64,000 bases of DNA from Moraxellaceae bacterium (GCA_031119205.1 JAVHYF010000008.1:62001-126000), one strand, 5' to 3'; numbered from the stretch's first letter, positions 9,065-17,491 are shown. Notes: generated by a model not told the origin, from the letters alone. Numbers and translations: made by a program.

Positions 9065-10069
9065 ATGGATGCCCTGTCCGAACTGCTGCGCGCCGTCCGC
9101 CTGTCCGGTGCGATGTTCTTCAACGCGCACTGCGCCGCGCCCTGGTGCGTCGCCTCGCCGCCGTCGCAGCGCTTCGTGCGCTACGTGGCCAGCGAGAGCT
9201 GCCGCCTGATCGAGTTCCACTTCATCGCCGCGGGGCAGGCCTACATCCGCGTCGGCGGTGAAACCACGCCGCTGGCCGCCGGCGACATCGTGATGCTGCC
9301 GCATGGCGACGCCCACCACATGGGCAACGGGCTGAGCGCCGACATCATCGATGGCGAGGCCTCGGCCAGCGAGATGCTGACCGGCGCCGTCAAGCTGTCG
9401 AAGCTGGGCAGCGGTGACGGCGACAGCACGCGCCTGATCTGCGGCTACCTCGCCTGCGAGGCGCGCCTCATCCAGCCGCTGATCGCCGGCCTGCCGCGCG
9501 TGGTGCGGGTGAACATCCGCCACGACGCCTACGGCCGCGTGCTGGAGGAGATGATCCATCACGCCGTGGCGCAACTGGACGACGACGCACCGGGCAGCAA
9601 GGTCATCGGCGCGCGCCTGGCCGAAGTGCTGTTCGCCGAGAGCCTGCGCCGCTACCTGCTGCAGATGCCGCCGGGTGCAAGCAGCTGGCTGGCCGGCGCC
9701 GCCGACCCGGCAGTGGGCCGCGCTCTCGCCGCCCTGCACCAGGACCCGGCCCATGCGTGGACGCTGGACGAACTGGCGAAGCAAGCCGGCCTCGCCCGCT
9801 CCAGCCTCACCGAACGTTTCGCCCGCCACTTCGGACAGGGGCCCATGGGCTACCTGGCAGACTGGCGCCTGGAACTCGCCGCCGACGCCCTGCGCAGCAC
9901 CAGCCGCAGCGTGATGCAGATTGCATCCGAGGTCGGCTACGATTCCGAAGCCGCCTTCAACCGCGCTTTCAAGCGCCGCTTCGAACTGCCGCCGGGACGA
10001 TACCGGCTGCAGTGGCGGGAGGGACGGCCTGCGCCCCTTGCAACCGGAACCGGAGAGCACGCGCAATGA
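9065..10069 (+). CDS. AraC-family regulator with cupin ligand domain
   Basis: A 334-residue regulator. The N-terminal half is an AraC cupin_6-type sensor (AAGDIVMLPHGDAHHMGNG); the C-terminal half holds two helix-turn-helix motifs (TLDELAKQAGLARSSLTERF and SVMQIASEVGYDSEAAFNRA). It is the first gene of a three-gene unit: its TGA overlaps the ATG of the VOC gene by 4 bp. It is also divergent from the methyltransferase (220 bp between the starts), so it may control both sides. The ligand is unknown. Confidence 0.92.
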   Translation: MDALSELLRAVRLSGAMFFNAHCAAPWCVASPPSQRFVRYVASESCRLIEFHFIAAGQAYIRVGGETTPLAAGDIVMLPHGDAHHMGNGLSADIIDGEASASEMLTGAVKLSKLGSGDGDSTRLICGYLACEARLIQPLIAGLPRVVRVNIRHDAYGRVLEEMIHHAVAQLDDDAPGSKVIGARLAEVLFAESLRRYLLQMPPGASSWLAGAADPAVGRALAALHQDPAHAWTLDELAKQAGLARSSLTERFARHFGQGPMGYLADWRLELAADALRSTSRSVMQIASEVGYDSEAAFNRAFKRRFELPPGRYRLQWREGRPAPLATGTGEHAQ

Positions 10070-10464
10070 GCGCACACCCTGTCGCAACCGTCAGCCTCAT
10101 CATCTACGCCAAGGACGTCGACAAGGTGGCGGACTTCTATACACAGGTGCTGTCGCTGCAGGTACTTGAACAGGACGCCGGTTTCGTTCTGCTCGGTGAC
10201 GCCACGATGGAGATCGCCATCGTGCGCATGCCGGCCGACATCGCCGCACGCGTCCTCATCACCACGCCGCCCGAGCTGCGGGAAGAAACCCCGCTGAAGC
10301 ACAGCTTCCTCGTGACGGATCTGGCCACGACGCGTGAGCGTGCCATTGCGGCGGGTGGCGGCACGCAGACGCCGGACACCGCCTGGGCATGGCGCGGCCA
10401 GCGCCACCTGGACGGCTTCGACCCCGAGGGCAACGTCGTGCAGTTCCGCGAGGTGATCGCATGA
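10066..10464 (+). CDS. VOC (glyoxalase/bleomycin-resistance) family protein
   Basis: A 132-residue VOC protein with a clear N-terminal module (ATVSLIIYAKDVDKVADFYT) and the C-terminal signature DPEGNVVQFREV, whose Glu is the usual metal-ligand position. It is translationally coupled on both sides by ATGA overlaps, upstream to an AraC and downstream to a LysR gene. A VOC enzyme held between two regulators suggests the unit senses and handles a toxic small molecule. The substrate is unknown. Confidence 0.88.
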   Translation: MSAHPVATVSLIIYAKDVDKVADFYTQVLSLQVLEQDAGFVLLGDATMEIAIVRMPADIAARVLITTPPELREETPLKHSFLVTDLATTRERAIAAGGGTQTPDTAWAWRGQRHLDGFDPEGNVVQFREVIA

Positions 10465-11369
10465 TCGACGACATCCGCGCGCTCGTCGTCTTCGGCAAGG
10501 TGGCCGAGCTGCTGTCCATCTCGCGCGCAGCGGAGCAACTCGGCCTGTCACCCGCCACCGTCAGCGCGCAACTCGGCAAGCTGGAAGACAGCCTCGGCGT
10601 GCCGCTGCTCTATCGCAACACACGCAGGCTGTCGCTGACCGAGCATGGCGCCGCGCTGCAGGAGACCACCCGCGCGATGAGCGCGCTGTACGCGCAGGGC
10701 ATGGCGGAGCTGCGCCAACAGGCACCCGCCACCGCGCTGAGCGGCACGCTGCGTATCGCGGCGCCGGCGGTGCTGATCAACTGCACACCGTTCATGGCGG
10801 CGATGGCCGGCTTCTTCGCGGCGCATCCAGCGCTGCGCGTGGAAGTGGACTTCAGCGACCGCCGCGCCGACCTGATCGGCGAGGGACTGGACGTGGCCTT
10901 CCGCATCGGTGAGTTGCCGGACAGCGGACTGCGTGCACGGCCGGTGTTCCGGCTGGAGCGCGTGGTGGTGGCCGCGCCTGCATTGCTCGCCGGCGTGCCG
11001 GCGCTTGAACATCCTGCCGCCCTCGCCGGCTTGCCGTGGATCGGGCTGAGCATGCGGCCGCAGGCGCGTGTGTTCGTCGGGCCACAGGGCGAGCGCGTGG
11101 AGGTGCGTTGCCCGCCACGCATCACCACCGACAACGTGGAGGCGGCGATGCGCTTCGCGTCCCAGGGGCTGGGCCTCGCCGCCCCGCCACGTGACCTGTT
11201 CGCGCGACAGCCGGCCGGCACGCTGCAGCCTGTGCTGCCGGACTGGTCGCTGGAACCGCTGGACGTGCAGGCGGTGTGGCCGGCGAATGCGGCGGCCGAC
11301 AGCAATGCGCATCGTCTCGTGGAACACCTGCGCAAGGCCTGCGACGCCCCGGCGGCGCAGGAGGTCTAG
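10461..11369 (+). CDS. LysR-family regulator
   Basis: A 302-residue LysR protein with an N-terminal helix-turn-helix (ISRAAEQLGLSPATVSAQLG) and a CrgA-like effector domain (GTLRIAAPAVL, DVAFRIGELPDSGL). It is the third gene of the AraC-VOC-LysR operon, starting by a 4-bp overlap. Its stop TAG lies inside the palindrome CTAG, which also gives the stop of the convergent LysE gene. Confidence 0.92.
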   Translation: MIDDIRALVVFGKVAELLSISRAAEQLGLSPATVSAQLGKLEDSLGVPLLYRNTRRLSLTEHGAALQETTRAMSALYAQGMAELRQQAPATALSGTLRIAAPAVLINCTPFMAAMAGFFAAHPALRVEVDFSDRRADLIGEGLDVAFRIGELPDSGLRARPVFRLERVVVAAPALLAGVPALEHPAALAGLPWIGLSMRPQARVFVGPQGERVEVRCPPRITTDNVEAAMRFASQGLGLAAPPRDLFARQPAGTLQPVLPDWSLEPLDVQAVWPANAAADSNAHRLVEHLRKACDAPAAQEV

Positions 11370-11959
11370 CCCAGCAGTGCGGTGGCGGCGGAGACGATCA
11401 GCGCGCCACCCATCGCCACGTTGAACGCTCGCCGCCGCACTGCGGTGGTAAGGCAACGCGCCATCAGACGACCCAGTCCTGCCCAGCTGGCGAGCGAGGC
11501 GTAGCAGACCACGAAGTAGACGACGACGAACTGCAGCAGAGCCTGCCGGTCGCCATGCGGCGCGAACAGCGCGGCGCCCGAGGTGCAGGCGACCCAGGCC
11601 TTGGGGTTGAGCCACTGCAGGGCGAAGCCCTGCAGGAAGGACGGCAGGGGCGTGTCGTGCAGGCTGCGGTTGCCGGTGTCGTCACCCACATCACTGCTGG
11701 CAATGCGCCAGCCCACCCAGGCGATGAACACCGCAGCCATCCAGCCCAGCGTGTCCAGCAGTGCCGGCAGCTCGTCGAGCAGGCGACCGAGCACCAGGCC
11801 GGTCAAGGCCAGCAGCAGCACGAAGCCGATGGTCGCGCCGGACACGAAGGGCATCGTACGTCCAGCGCCATGCGTGGCGCTGGACGACAGGATGAGCATG
11901 TTCACCGGACCGGGCGACAGCGACATGGACAGCGAGAACAGGAACATCGCGAGCAGCAC
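11366..11959 (-). CDS. LysE-family amino-acid/metabolite exporter
   Basis: A 197-residue inner-membrane protein with about six hydrophobic segments. The LysE/RhtB signature is SMSLSPGPVNMLILS near the N-terminus and FLQGFALQWLNPKAWVA in the middle. It exports amino acids or similar small metabolites; the substrate is unknown. The longest start is a GTG at 11959, and an ATG four codons later is also possible. It converges on the LysR gene, with the two stops sharing CTAG at 11366-11369. Confidence 0.9.
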   Translation of the reverse strand: MLLAMFLFSLSMSLSPGPVNMLILSSSATHGAGRTMPFVSGATIGFVLLLALTGLVLGRLLDELPALLDTLGWMAAVFIAWVGWRIASSDVGDDTGNRSLHDTPLPSFLQGFALQWLNPKAWVACTSGAALFAPHGDRQALLQFVVVYFVVCYASLASWAGLGRLMARCLTTAVRRRAFNVAMGGALIVSAATALLG

Positions 11960-12083
11960 GACGGCAACTCCGGCAGGCCAGCGGATCCTGGCGCCGCCAC
12001 CTTAGTGCGGCCGGCGTGCCGATTGGAGGGGGCGCAACCGGAAAGCGGTTTTCGGTTTACTGCATGCTTGAAGCGGATGCTGT

Positions 12084-13817
12084 TCACATCAGCCGCGGCA
12101 GGCACAGGGCCAGCACCAGCAGCACCGCCAGCAGCAGGGACAGCACCTTCCAGAACAGCAGCGGATTGCGCTCGATCAGAGGGGTGTGGCGCGGCCCCAG
12201 CGCGGTGCTGCCGGGGTGGCGCAGGTCGTAGGTGAATTCGGAGAGCTCGGCGTAGCGCTTGTACGGGTCGGGGTGCAGGGCCTTGCGCAGCACTTCGTCC
12301 ACCCACGCGGGGATGTCGCGCTCGTCGGACAGCGCGCTGTCGTAGCGCAGACGTGACTGTTCAGCGCGGGTGCGCGCGGCGGCCACGCGCGTGCCGTAGG
12401 GCAGTCGGCCGGTGAGCAGCTGGTAGGCGATGACGGCCAGCGAGAAGATGTCGCTGCGCGCGTCGCCCTCCTCGCCCAGGAAGAGTTCCGGCGCGGCGTA
12501 CTGCGCGGTGGCCAGCATCGCGCTGGCCTCGGTGGGCGCGGCGGCTTCCATGATGCCGGCGACGCGGGTGGAGCCGAAGTCGATGATCTTGAGCGTGCCG
12601 GCGGCGTCCACCATCACATTGGGCGGACGCAGGTCGCGATGCACCATCTCCATGCGGTGGAAGGCCTGCAGGCCGGCGGCGATCTGGTCGACGATGTCGC
12701 GCACCGCGTTGAGCGAAGGGCGCGGGTGGTCGGTCATCCACTGCGCGAGGCTGTGGCCTTCCACGTACTCCATGACGACATACAGGTAGCCGCGTTTACG
12801 GGCCTGGCCGCGCGGCTTCAGCACATGGGCGTTGTCGATGCGGCGTGCCACCCACTCTTCGAGCAGGAAGCGTTCGACGCTGCCGGGGTCTTCCTGCAGT
12901 TCAGTGGCCAGCGTCTTGATGACGACGCGCTCGCCGCTGTCATTGTCGGTGGCGAGGTAGAGGTGGCTGCGGGCGCTGTGGTGCAGTTCGCGTTCGATGC
13001 GGTAGCCGTCGAAGCTCATGCGTGCCTGCAGCAGCGGCGGGAAAGGCAGGCCGGATAGATGCTGGTAGAGCGCGTCCGCCGAGTGGCCGGGCAGGCTGTC
13101 CACACGCAGGATCTGCACGCTGAGGTTGTCGGCGCTGTCGCGCGCGAAGGCCTCTTCCACGATGAGGCGGGCCGCGTGATCGAGGTCGCCGGCATGCTCG
13201 TGGATGATGCGCGCGGCCGTGCGTGGCTCGATGTGCTCATACACGCCGTCGGTGGCGAGCAGCAAGATGTCACCCTCATCCAGCGTCAGCGTGCGGTAGT
13301 CGATCTCCAGCTCACGGCTGGCGCCGAGCGCGCGGCCGAGGTAGCTCTGGCCACCACCGACATGCACGCGGTGATCCTCGGTGAGCTGTTCCAGCGATTG
13401 CTCGTGCACGCGGTAGATGCGGGTGTCGCCGACGTGCAGCAGGTGCGCGCTACGCCCCTTCACCACCACGGCGCTGAAGGTGCACACGTAGCCGCGGTCG
13501 CGGTCGAAGCGGTACTCGCTGCGCTGGGTCTGGGCGAACAGCCAGGAGTTGGTGGCCGCCAGTACGCGATGTGCAGCGGTCTTCACCGACCAGGCGTCCG
13601 AGGTGCAGTAGTAGTCGTCGAGGAAGCCACGCACCGCGAATCCGCTGGCGACCTGGCTCACCCCGCTGCTGCTGATGCCATCGGCAAGTGCCAGCGCAAC
13701 GCCCTTGCTGGCGAGCTGTGTGCCGGTGGGCACGCAGGCACCGTGGAAATCCTGGTTGAGCGGCTTGCGTCCCTTGTCGGAATGCTGGCCGATGCTGACA
13801 CGCAGCTCAGCGGACAT
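12084..13817 (-). CDS. Membrane-anchored PP2C phosphatase-Ser/Thr kinase fusion
   Basis: A 577-residue bifunctional signalling protein. Residues 1-240 form a PP2C phosphatase with the metal-binding acids in NQDFHG, LADGIS, VGDTRIYR, LATDGVYEHI and DSADNLS. Residues about 260-520 form a eukaryotic-type protein kinase: Lys in VVIKTLA, catalytic VHRDLRPPNVMV, metal-binding IIDFGSTR and APE in YAAPELFLG. One C-terminal hydrophobic segment (WKVLSLLLAVLLVLALCL) would tether it to the inner membrane with both domains in the cytosol. Both active sites look intact. It lies downstream of the formate/nitrite transporter on the same strand, a pairing I know from nitrate-assimilation loci, though an intrinsic terminator stands between them. 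The start follows GGAGAG. Substrates are unknown; the transporter or nitrate proteins are inferred candidates. Confidence 0.92.
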   Translation of the reverse strand: MSAELRVSIGQHSDKGRKPLNQDFHGACVPTGTQLASKGVALALADGISSSGVSQVASGFAVRGFLDDYYCTSDAWSVKTAAHRVLAATNSWLFAQTQRSEYRFDRDRGYVCTFSAVVVKGRSAHLLHVGDTRIYRVHEQSLEQLTEDHRVHVGGGQSYLGRALGASRELEIDYRTLTLDEGDILLLATDGVYEHIEPRTAARIIHEHAGDLDHAARLIVEEAFARDSADNLSVQILRVDSLPGHSADALYQHLSGLPFPPLLQARMSFDGYRIERELHHSARSHLYLATDNDSGERVVIKTLATELQEDPGSVERFLLEEWVARRIDNAHVLKPRGQARKRGYLYVVMEYVEGHSLAQWMTDHPRPSLNAVRDIVDQIAAGLQAFHRMEMVHRDLRPPNVMVDAAGTLKIIDFGSTRVAGIMEAAAPTEASAMLATAQYAAPELFLGEEGDARSDIFSLAVIAYQLLTGRLPYGTRVAAARTRAEQSRLRYDSALSDERDIPAWVDEVLRKALHPDPYKRYAELSEFTYDLRHPGSTALGPRHTPLIERNPLLFWKVLSLLLAVLLVLALCLPRLM

Positions 13818-13876
13818 GCGCTCTCCTGTCTGCACGCATCAAGGCAGGCGTGAAGAAAATCGTAAGCTCGGGCGAA

Positions 13877-13912
13877 GAAAAAAAGGCCCCGCTTCCGCTG
13901 GAAGCCGGGGCC
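13877..13912 (-). terminator. Rho-independent terminator after the nitrite transporter
   Basis: On the minus strand a GC-rich stem (GGCCCCGGCTTCC paired with GGAAGCGGGGCC, one bulged base, AGC loop) is followed by seven T residues. It lies 130 bp after the transporter stop and 60 bp before the kinase start, so transcription from the transporter should mostly end here. Confidence 0.85.
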
Positions 13913-14041
13913 GTGAAGTCCTGATCTGATGGCGCGCGTCGCGTCCCGAGTGTGATGCCCATCTTCCCCTGGCCTGTTGCGCGCGCTTCTTGTAGTCGAC
14001 CGGGCATGCGCTGCCCGGGGCCGAATCAGCTTGCGTAACGC

Positions 14042-14854
14042 TCAGGCAGCCGCGCGGCGCGGTGCCGTGCGGGCATGCGTGGCGTACAGCGTGAGGCCGG
14101 TGAAGGCCAAGCCGCCGACGAGGTTGCCGAGCACGGTGGGGATCTCGTTCCAGATCAGGTAGTCCATGATCGTGAAGTGCGCGCCCAGCAGCAGGCCGGA
14201 CGGGAACAGGAACATGTTGACGATGGAGTGCTCGAACACCATGTAGAAGAACAGCATGATCGGCATCCACATGGCGATCACCTTGCCGCTGACATGGGTA
14301 GAGATCATGGCGCCGACCACGCCGGCCGACACCATCCAGTTGCACAGCATGCCGCGCACGAACAGCGTCAGCATGCCGGCGGCACCGTACTCCTTGTAGC
14401 CCAGCGTGCGGCTCTCACCAACGATGCCGATGGCCTTGCCCACCGCATTCGGTTCCGTGGAGAAGCCGTTGGTGGTGTAGATCGCCATCATGATGGCGAC
14501 GGTGAAGGCGCCCAGGAAGTTGCCGGTGAACACCAGGCCCCAGTTGCGCAGCACGCCACCGATGGTGACGCCCGGGCGCTTGTCGATCAGCGCCAGCGGC
14601 GCCAGCACGAACACGCCGGTGAGCAGGTCGAAGCCGAACAGGTACAGCATGACGAAGCCCACCGGGAACAGCACGGCGCCCAGCAGCGGCTGGCCGGTCT
14701 GCACGTTGATGGTGACCGCGAACCAGGCGGCCAGCGCGAGGATGGCGCCGGCCATGAAGGCGCGGATCACGGTGTCGCGCGTCGACATGAAGATCTTCGC
14801 CTCGCCGGCGTCGATCATCTTTGTTACGAATTCCGAGGGTGCCAGGTAGGCCAT
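14042..14854 (-). CDS. Formate/nitrite transporter family protein
   Basis: A 270-residue FNT channel with about six membrane segments. Family residues include the central His in MVFEHSIVNMF, the segment GMLCNWMVS and the ending NLVGGLAFTGL. In this setting (next to NasR, behind an ANTAR-type leader) nitrite uptake or exchange for nitrogen assimilation is the likely job, rather than formate. It moves small anions across the inner membrane. It is preceded by a 393-bp leader holding a sigma54-type promoter, a hairpin and an attenuator, so expression should need both nitrogen control and nitrate/nitrite. No nitrate or nitrite reductase gene is present in the window. Confidence 0.92.
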   Translation of the reverse strand: MAYLAPSEFVTKMIDAGEAKIFMSTRDTVIRAFMAGAILALAAWFAVTINVQTGQPLLGAVLFPVGFVMLYLFGFDLLTGVFVLAPLALIDKRPGVTIGGVLRNWGLVFTGNFLGAFTVAIMMAIYTTNGFSTEPNAVGKAIGIVGESRTLGYKEYGAAGMLTLFVRGMLCNWMVSAGVVGAMISTHVSGKVIAMWMPIMLFFYMVFEHSIVNMFLFPSGLLLGAHFTIMDYLIWNEIPTVLGNLVGGLAFTGLTLYATHARTAPRRAAA

Positions 14855-14896
14855 GTTTGTCGTCCCGATGTCTTGTGTGGTGGCCGTGACCGGCCC

Positions 14897-14961
14897 AAAA
14901 ACAAAATGGCGCCCATTCCTGCCGCCACCCGGGAAAGGGAGGAAACAGGAATGGACGCCAT
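14897..14961 (-). terminator. Attenuator terminator in the leader of the nitrite transporter
   Basis: On the minus strand ATGGCGTCCATTCCTG pairs with CAGGAATGGGCGCCAT (15 Watson-Crick pairs plus one G-U), with a 24-base loop, followed by TTTTGTTTTT. It lies 43 bp upstream of the transporter ATG and downstream of the candidate promoter, so it must be read through for expression. This is the arrangement used for NasR antitermination in Klebsiella. Confidence 0.85.
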
Positions 14962-15006
14962 CATCCAGTTGAATCCGACGGGCTGTGCTTTGTCTCGCCG
15001 CCCGCT

Positions 15007-15028
15007 GTCAGGCCACCGTTAGCCTGAC
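15007..15028 (-). promoter_or_regulatory. ANTAR-type RNA hairpin (candidate NasR target)
   Basis: On the minus strand the transcript would contain GTCAGGC-UAACGGUG-GCCUGAC: a 7-bp perfect stem closed by a U-G pair, leaving a hexaloop AACGGU. Loop position 1 is A and position 4 is G, the two positions conserved in ANTAR-binding hairpins. It sits just after the expected start of the sigma54-type promoter and 45 bases before the attenuator stem. A convincing second hexaloop hairpin was not found. Confidence 0.6.
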
Positions 15029-15041
15029 GTGGCGTTTAGCC

Positions 15042-15057
15042 AGCAGGTTCTGTGCCA
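15042..15057 (-). promoter_or_regulatory. Sigma54-type (RpoN) promoter for the nitrite transporter
   Basis: Minus strand TGGCACAGAACCTGCT matches the -24/-12 consensus at all fixed positions except two, with the invariant GG and GC exactly 12 bases apart. The expected transcript starts near 15032, a few bases before the ANTAR-type hairpin. Confidence 0.6.
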
Positions 15058-15205
15058 CTTGCGTACTGCCTCACCGTGCATCGACGAAAGCGGCACCGGC
15101 GCTGGAGCTGCGTGAAATTTCAGGAGCCACGAACCTTGCAGGCAGCAACGCAGGGCGCCCCGCGCTGGTGCCCTTGCAGCGCAACACTGATCGGCTTTGG
15201 TGCGC

Positions 15206-15224
15206 GTGCTGGTCAGACCAGCAC
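15206..15224. promoter_or_regulatory. Palindrome upstream of the sigma54-type promoter
   Basis: GTGCTGGTCAGACCAGCAC is a perfect 9-bp inverted repeat around one base, followed at once by a second small one (CGGGTG TG CACCCG, 15225-15238). It lies about 170 bp upstream of the -12 element and 24 bp after the nasR stop. It could be an enhancer site for an NtrC-type activator or a hairpin ending nasR. There is no T-run. Confidence 0.4.
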
Positions 15225-15247
15225 GGGTGTGCACCCGGTTGTGCGTA

Positions 15248-16477
15248 CTACTTTCCGCTACGCGTGGGCGCGAGGAATGCGGGCAAGGACAGGGCTGCCT
15301 GCGCGACGTCGACCAGCTTGCGGTTCTGGTCCATGGAGGCCTTGCGCATCATCACGTGGGCTTCGTCCTCGCTGATCTGGAAGCGCTCCATGAGGATGCC
15401 CTTGGCGCGCTCGATGAGTTTGCGCTCGTCCAGCACGCGGCGCGCGGTGTCGAGGTCCGCCTCCATGCCGGCAAGCCGCTCGGCCTGCGCCTTCAGCACC
15501 TGCACCAGCGCCTGCGAACCCTCGCTGCCGGCCAGCGCGCTGTCGTCCAGGCGTGCGGCTGGAGGGTTGTCGCGCAGGGTGCGCAGCAGGCCTTCGGCAT
15601 CGGTGAGGGCCTGCTGCGCCTCGGCCACCAGCGCGGCGCAACGCGCCTTGAGCGCGTCGACCAGCAGGCATTGCAGCGCCCACACCTCGACCAGGCGCGT
15701 GCTGCAGGCGTCGAACCACTTCTCGTTGAGGTTCGCGTCCAGCGCGGTGGCCGGGCGCGTGCTGTGCAGGACACGACGCAAGCGCTCCAGCTGCGCGGCG
15801 AAGGGCGCGTCCTGCGCGGCCTGCCAGCGCGCGGCCAGCTCGGCGTCCGCGAACTCGGCGAAGAGCTGGAAGCTGCGCTCCTGCGATTCGATCAGGTCGG
15901 TCATGCGGTCGCGGTCGGCCGCGTCGACCTGGCCGGAGGCGATGCACAGGCCGCCAAGCGCGCGTTCCTGCCCTGCCTGCTCCTTGCCCTGCACGAGGTT
16001 GAAGAGCGCCACCAGCAGGCGCGAGATGCCGGGGTCCACCGCACTGTCGGCCACTTCGAACACCAGCGCGATGAGTCCACCGATGATGCGGCAGTAGCTG
16101 TCGATGGCCTCGCGCGCAGGCACGCTGCGGCGGTCGATATTGGCGCGCAGGGCCGGCAGGCCGTCGAGGCCCAGCAGCGCCCAGGCCATCAGCGACAGGA
16201 AGCGCGCGCTGTGCGCGGCGCTCTGCAGCTGCGCGGCCAGGCTGGTGCGCAGGCGCTGCTCCACGGCCAGCGATTCGGCGACTGCCGCCTGGCGTGTATC
16301 GGCGAACTGCCCACCCTGCGACGCGAGGAAGATGCTGGTCGCACCACGCTCCTGCTGCAGGGCATGCACCAGGTGGCCGATGACGGCCACCAGTTCGCTG
16401 CGCGCACCGAGGCGGCGGAGTTCTTCGATTTCGTGCTGCTTGGCAGCCAGCACGATGCTGGAGACGGAGAGTTGCAT
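15248..16477 (-). CDS. nasR: NasR-type nitrate/nitrite-sensing antiterminator (NIT-ANTAR)
   Basis: A 409-residue protein. The N-terminal two thirds (about 35-300) match the helical NIT sensor domain, with the opening HLVHALQQERGATSIFLASQ holding the Arg used for nitrate/nitrite binding in this family. After a coiled-coil stretch (310-350) comes the ANTAR RNA-binding domain (about 345-400): IERAKGILMERFQISEDEAH then MMRKASM. In Klebsiella NasR, nitrate binding frees ANTAR to bind paired leader hairpins and prevent termination of the nas operon. Here a matching leader with one clear hairpin and an attenuator lies directly downstream, before the FNT gene, which strongly supports the call. Confidence 0.92.
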   Translation of the reverse strand: MQLSVSSIVLAAKQHEIEELRRLGARSELVAVIGHLVHALQQERGATSIFLASQGGQFADTRQAAVAESLAVEQRLRTSLAAQLQSAAHSARFLSLMAWALLGLDGLPALRANIDRRSVPAREAIDSYCRIIGGLIALVFEVADSAVDPGISRLLVALFNLVQGKEQAGQERALGGLCIASGQVDAADRDRMTDLIESQERSFQLFAEFADAELAARWQAAQDAPFAAQLERLRRVLHSTRPATALDANLNEKWFDACSTRLVEVWALQCLLVDALKARCAALVAEAQQALTDAEGLLRTLRDNPPAARLDDSALAGSEGSQALVQVLKAQAERLAGMEADLDTARRVLDERKLIERAKGILMERFQISEDEAHVMMRKASMDQNRKLVDVAQAALSLPAFLAPTRSGK

Positions 16478-16524
16478 GGCGATTGCCGCGTGCTGCGGTG
16501 GATTCCGGGAAAAGCGCTGTGGGA

Positions 16525-16542
16525 GGCGTTCTGTTGAACGCC
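16525..16542. promoter_or_regulatory. Inverted repeat upstream of nasR
   Basis: GGCGTTC TGTT GAACGCC, a perfect 7-bp repeat 48 bp upstream of the nasR start. It is a possible operator; nothing else supports a function. Confidence 0.3.
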
Positions 16543-16621
16543 TTGCAGGGAAGGATGATGAACGAAACGCTCCGTCCGTGGCAAAGCGCCGCGCACCCGT
16601 AGTGCTGCGTCCGCTGTTGCC

Positions 16622-17491
16622 TCAGCGCGCGCCGCGCCCGAACATCGCCAGCGGCGTGCTGCCGAAGGCGCGGCGGAACGCGGCGATGAAAGCGGACGTG
16701 GAGGCGTAGCCGCAATCCAGCGCGACGCGGGTGACGCGCTCACCCCGCTCCAGCGCACCCAGCGCCAGCAGCAGGCGCAGGCGTAGCCGCCAGTCGCCGA
16801 AGGACAGCCCGGTCTCGTCGCGGAACAGGCGCGCCAGCGAGCGCTCGCTGAGCCCTGCTACCTCGCCCCAGGCCGCGAGGCTGCGGGTGTCATCCGGCGC
16901 CGTCTGCAGGGCGCTGCACACTTTCAGCAGGCGCGCATCACGCGGCAGCGGCAGGTTGAAGGCCACCTGCGGCAACGCGGCAAGCTGGTCCAGCAGGGTG
17001 GCCACCAGCCGGCCCGCCGGGCCCTCCTCGTCGTATTCCACCGGCAGGGTGCCTACCGCGAGGATAAGCTCGCGCACCAGCGGGCTGACCGCCAGCACAT
17101 GACAGTCCGGCGGCGCCCAGGTGGTGACCGCGCTGTCGAGGTAGAGGCTGCGCATCTCGGTGCTGGCCGTGGTGCGCACCTCGTGCTCGATGCCGGCGGG
17201 AATCCAGATCGCGCGCTGCGGCGGCGCGACGAAGCTGGCCGTCGCGGTGCGGATCTCCAGCACGCCGGAGATGGCGTAGGACAGCTGCACCCAGTCATGC
17301 GTGTGGCGCCGCGCCAGCGAGCCGGCGGGCAGCGATTCCATGCGCGCATAGACCGGGCGCGGCAGTCGCGCGAGGCGCGGGATGCGACGCTCAACGGGCG
17401 CAGCGGCCGGCGCCCTGCCCGCCGGCACGGACGCGGAGCGGGGCTGCCTGGACGGCTTCGACTGTCTGTTGTGCTGTCTGTTTTGCGGCAT
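16622..17491 (-). CDS. AraC-family regulator with N-terminal cupin
   Basis: A 289-residue regulator. After a basic, low-complexity tail (1-45) comes an AraC-binding cupin (SLARRHTHDWVQLSYAISGV, AIWIPAGIEHEV), then two helix-turn-helix motifs ending with VTRVALDCGYASTSAFIAAF and FRRAFGSTPLAMFG. The layout is like NimR-type regulators of efflux genes. It is divergent from the SBF-type transporter at 17639 (147 bp between starts), its most likely target. Confidence 0.9.
   Translation of the reverse strand: MPQNRQHNRQSKPSRQPRSASVPAGRAPAAAPVERRIPRLARLPRPVYARMESLPAGSLARRHTHDWVQLSYAISGVLEIRTATASFVAPPQRAIWIPAGIEHEVRTTASTEMRSLYLDSAVTTWAPPDCHVLAVSPLVRELILAVGTLPVEYDEEGPAGRLVATLLDQLAALPQVAFNLPLPRDARLLKVCSALQTAPDDTRSLAAWGEVAGLSERSLARLFRDETGLSFGDWRLRLRLLLALGALERGERVTRVALDCGYASTSAFIAAFRRAFGSTPLAMFGRGAR

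Noticed and set aside
15031-15045. Second ANTAR-type hairpin TGGC-TAAAC-GCCA upstream of the clear one
   Set aside because: The loop has five bases, not six, and the segment overlaps the sigma54-type -12 region, so it would not be in the transcript.
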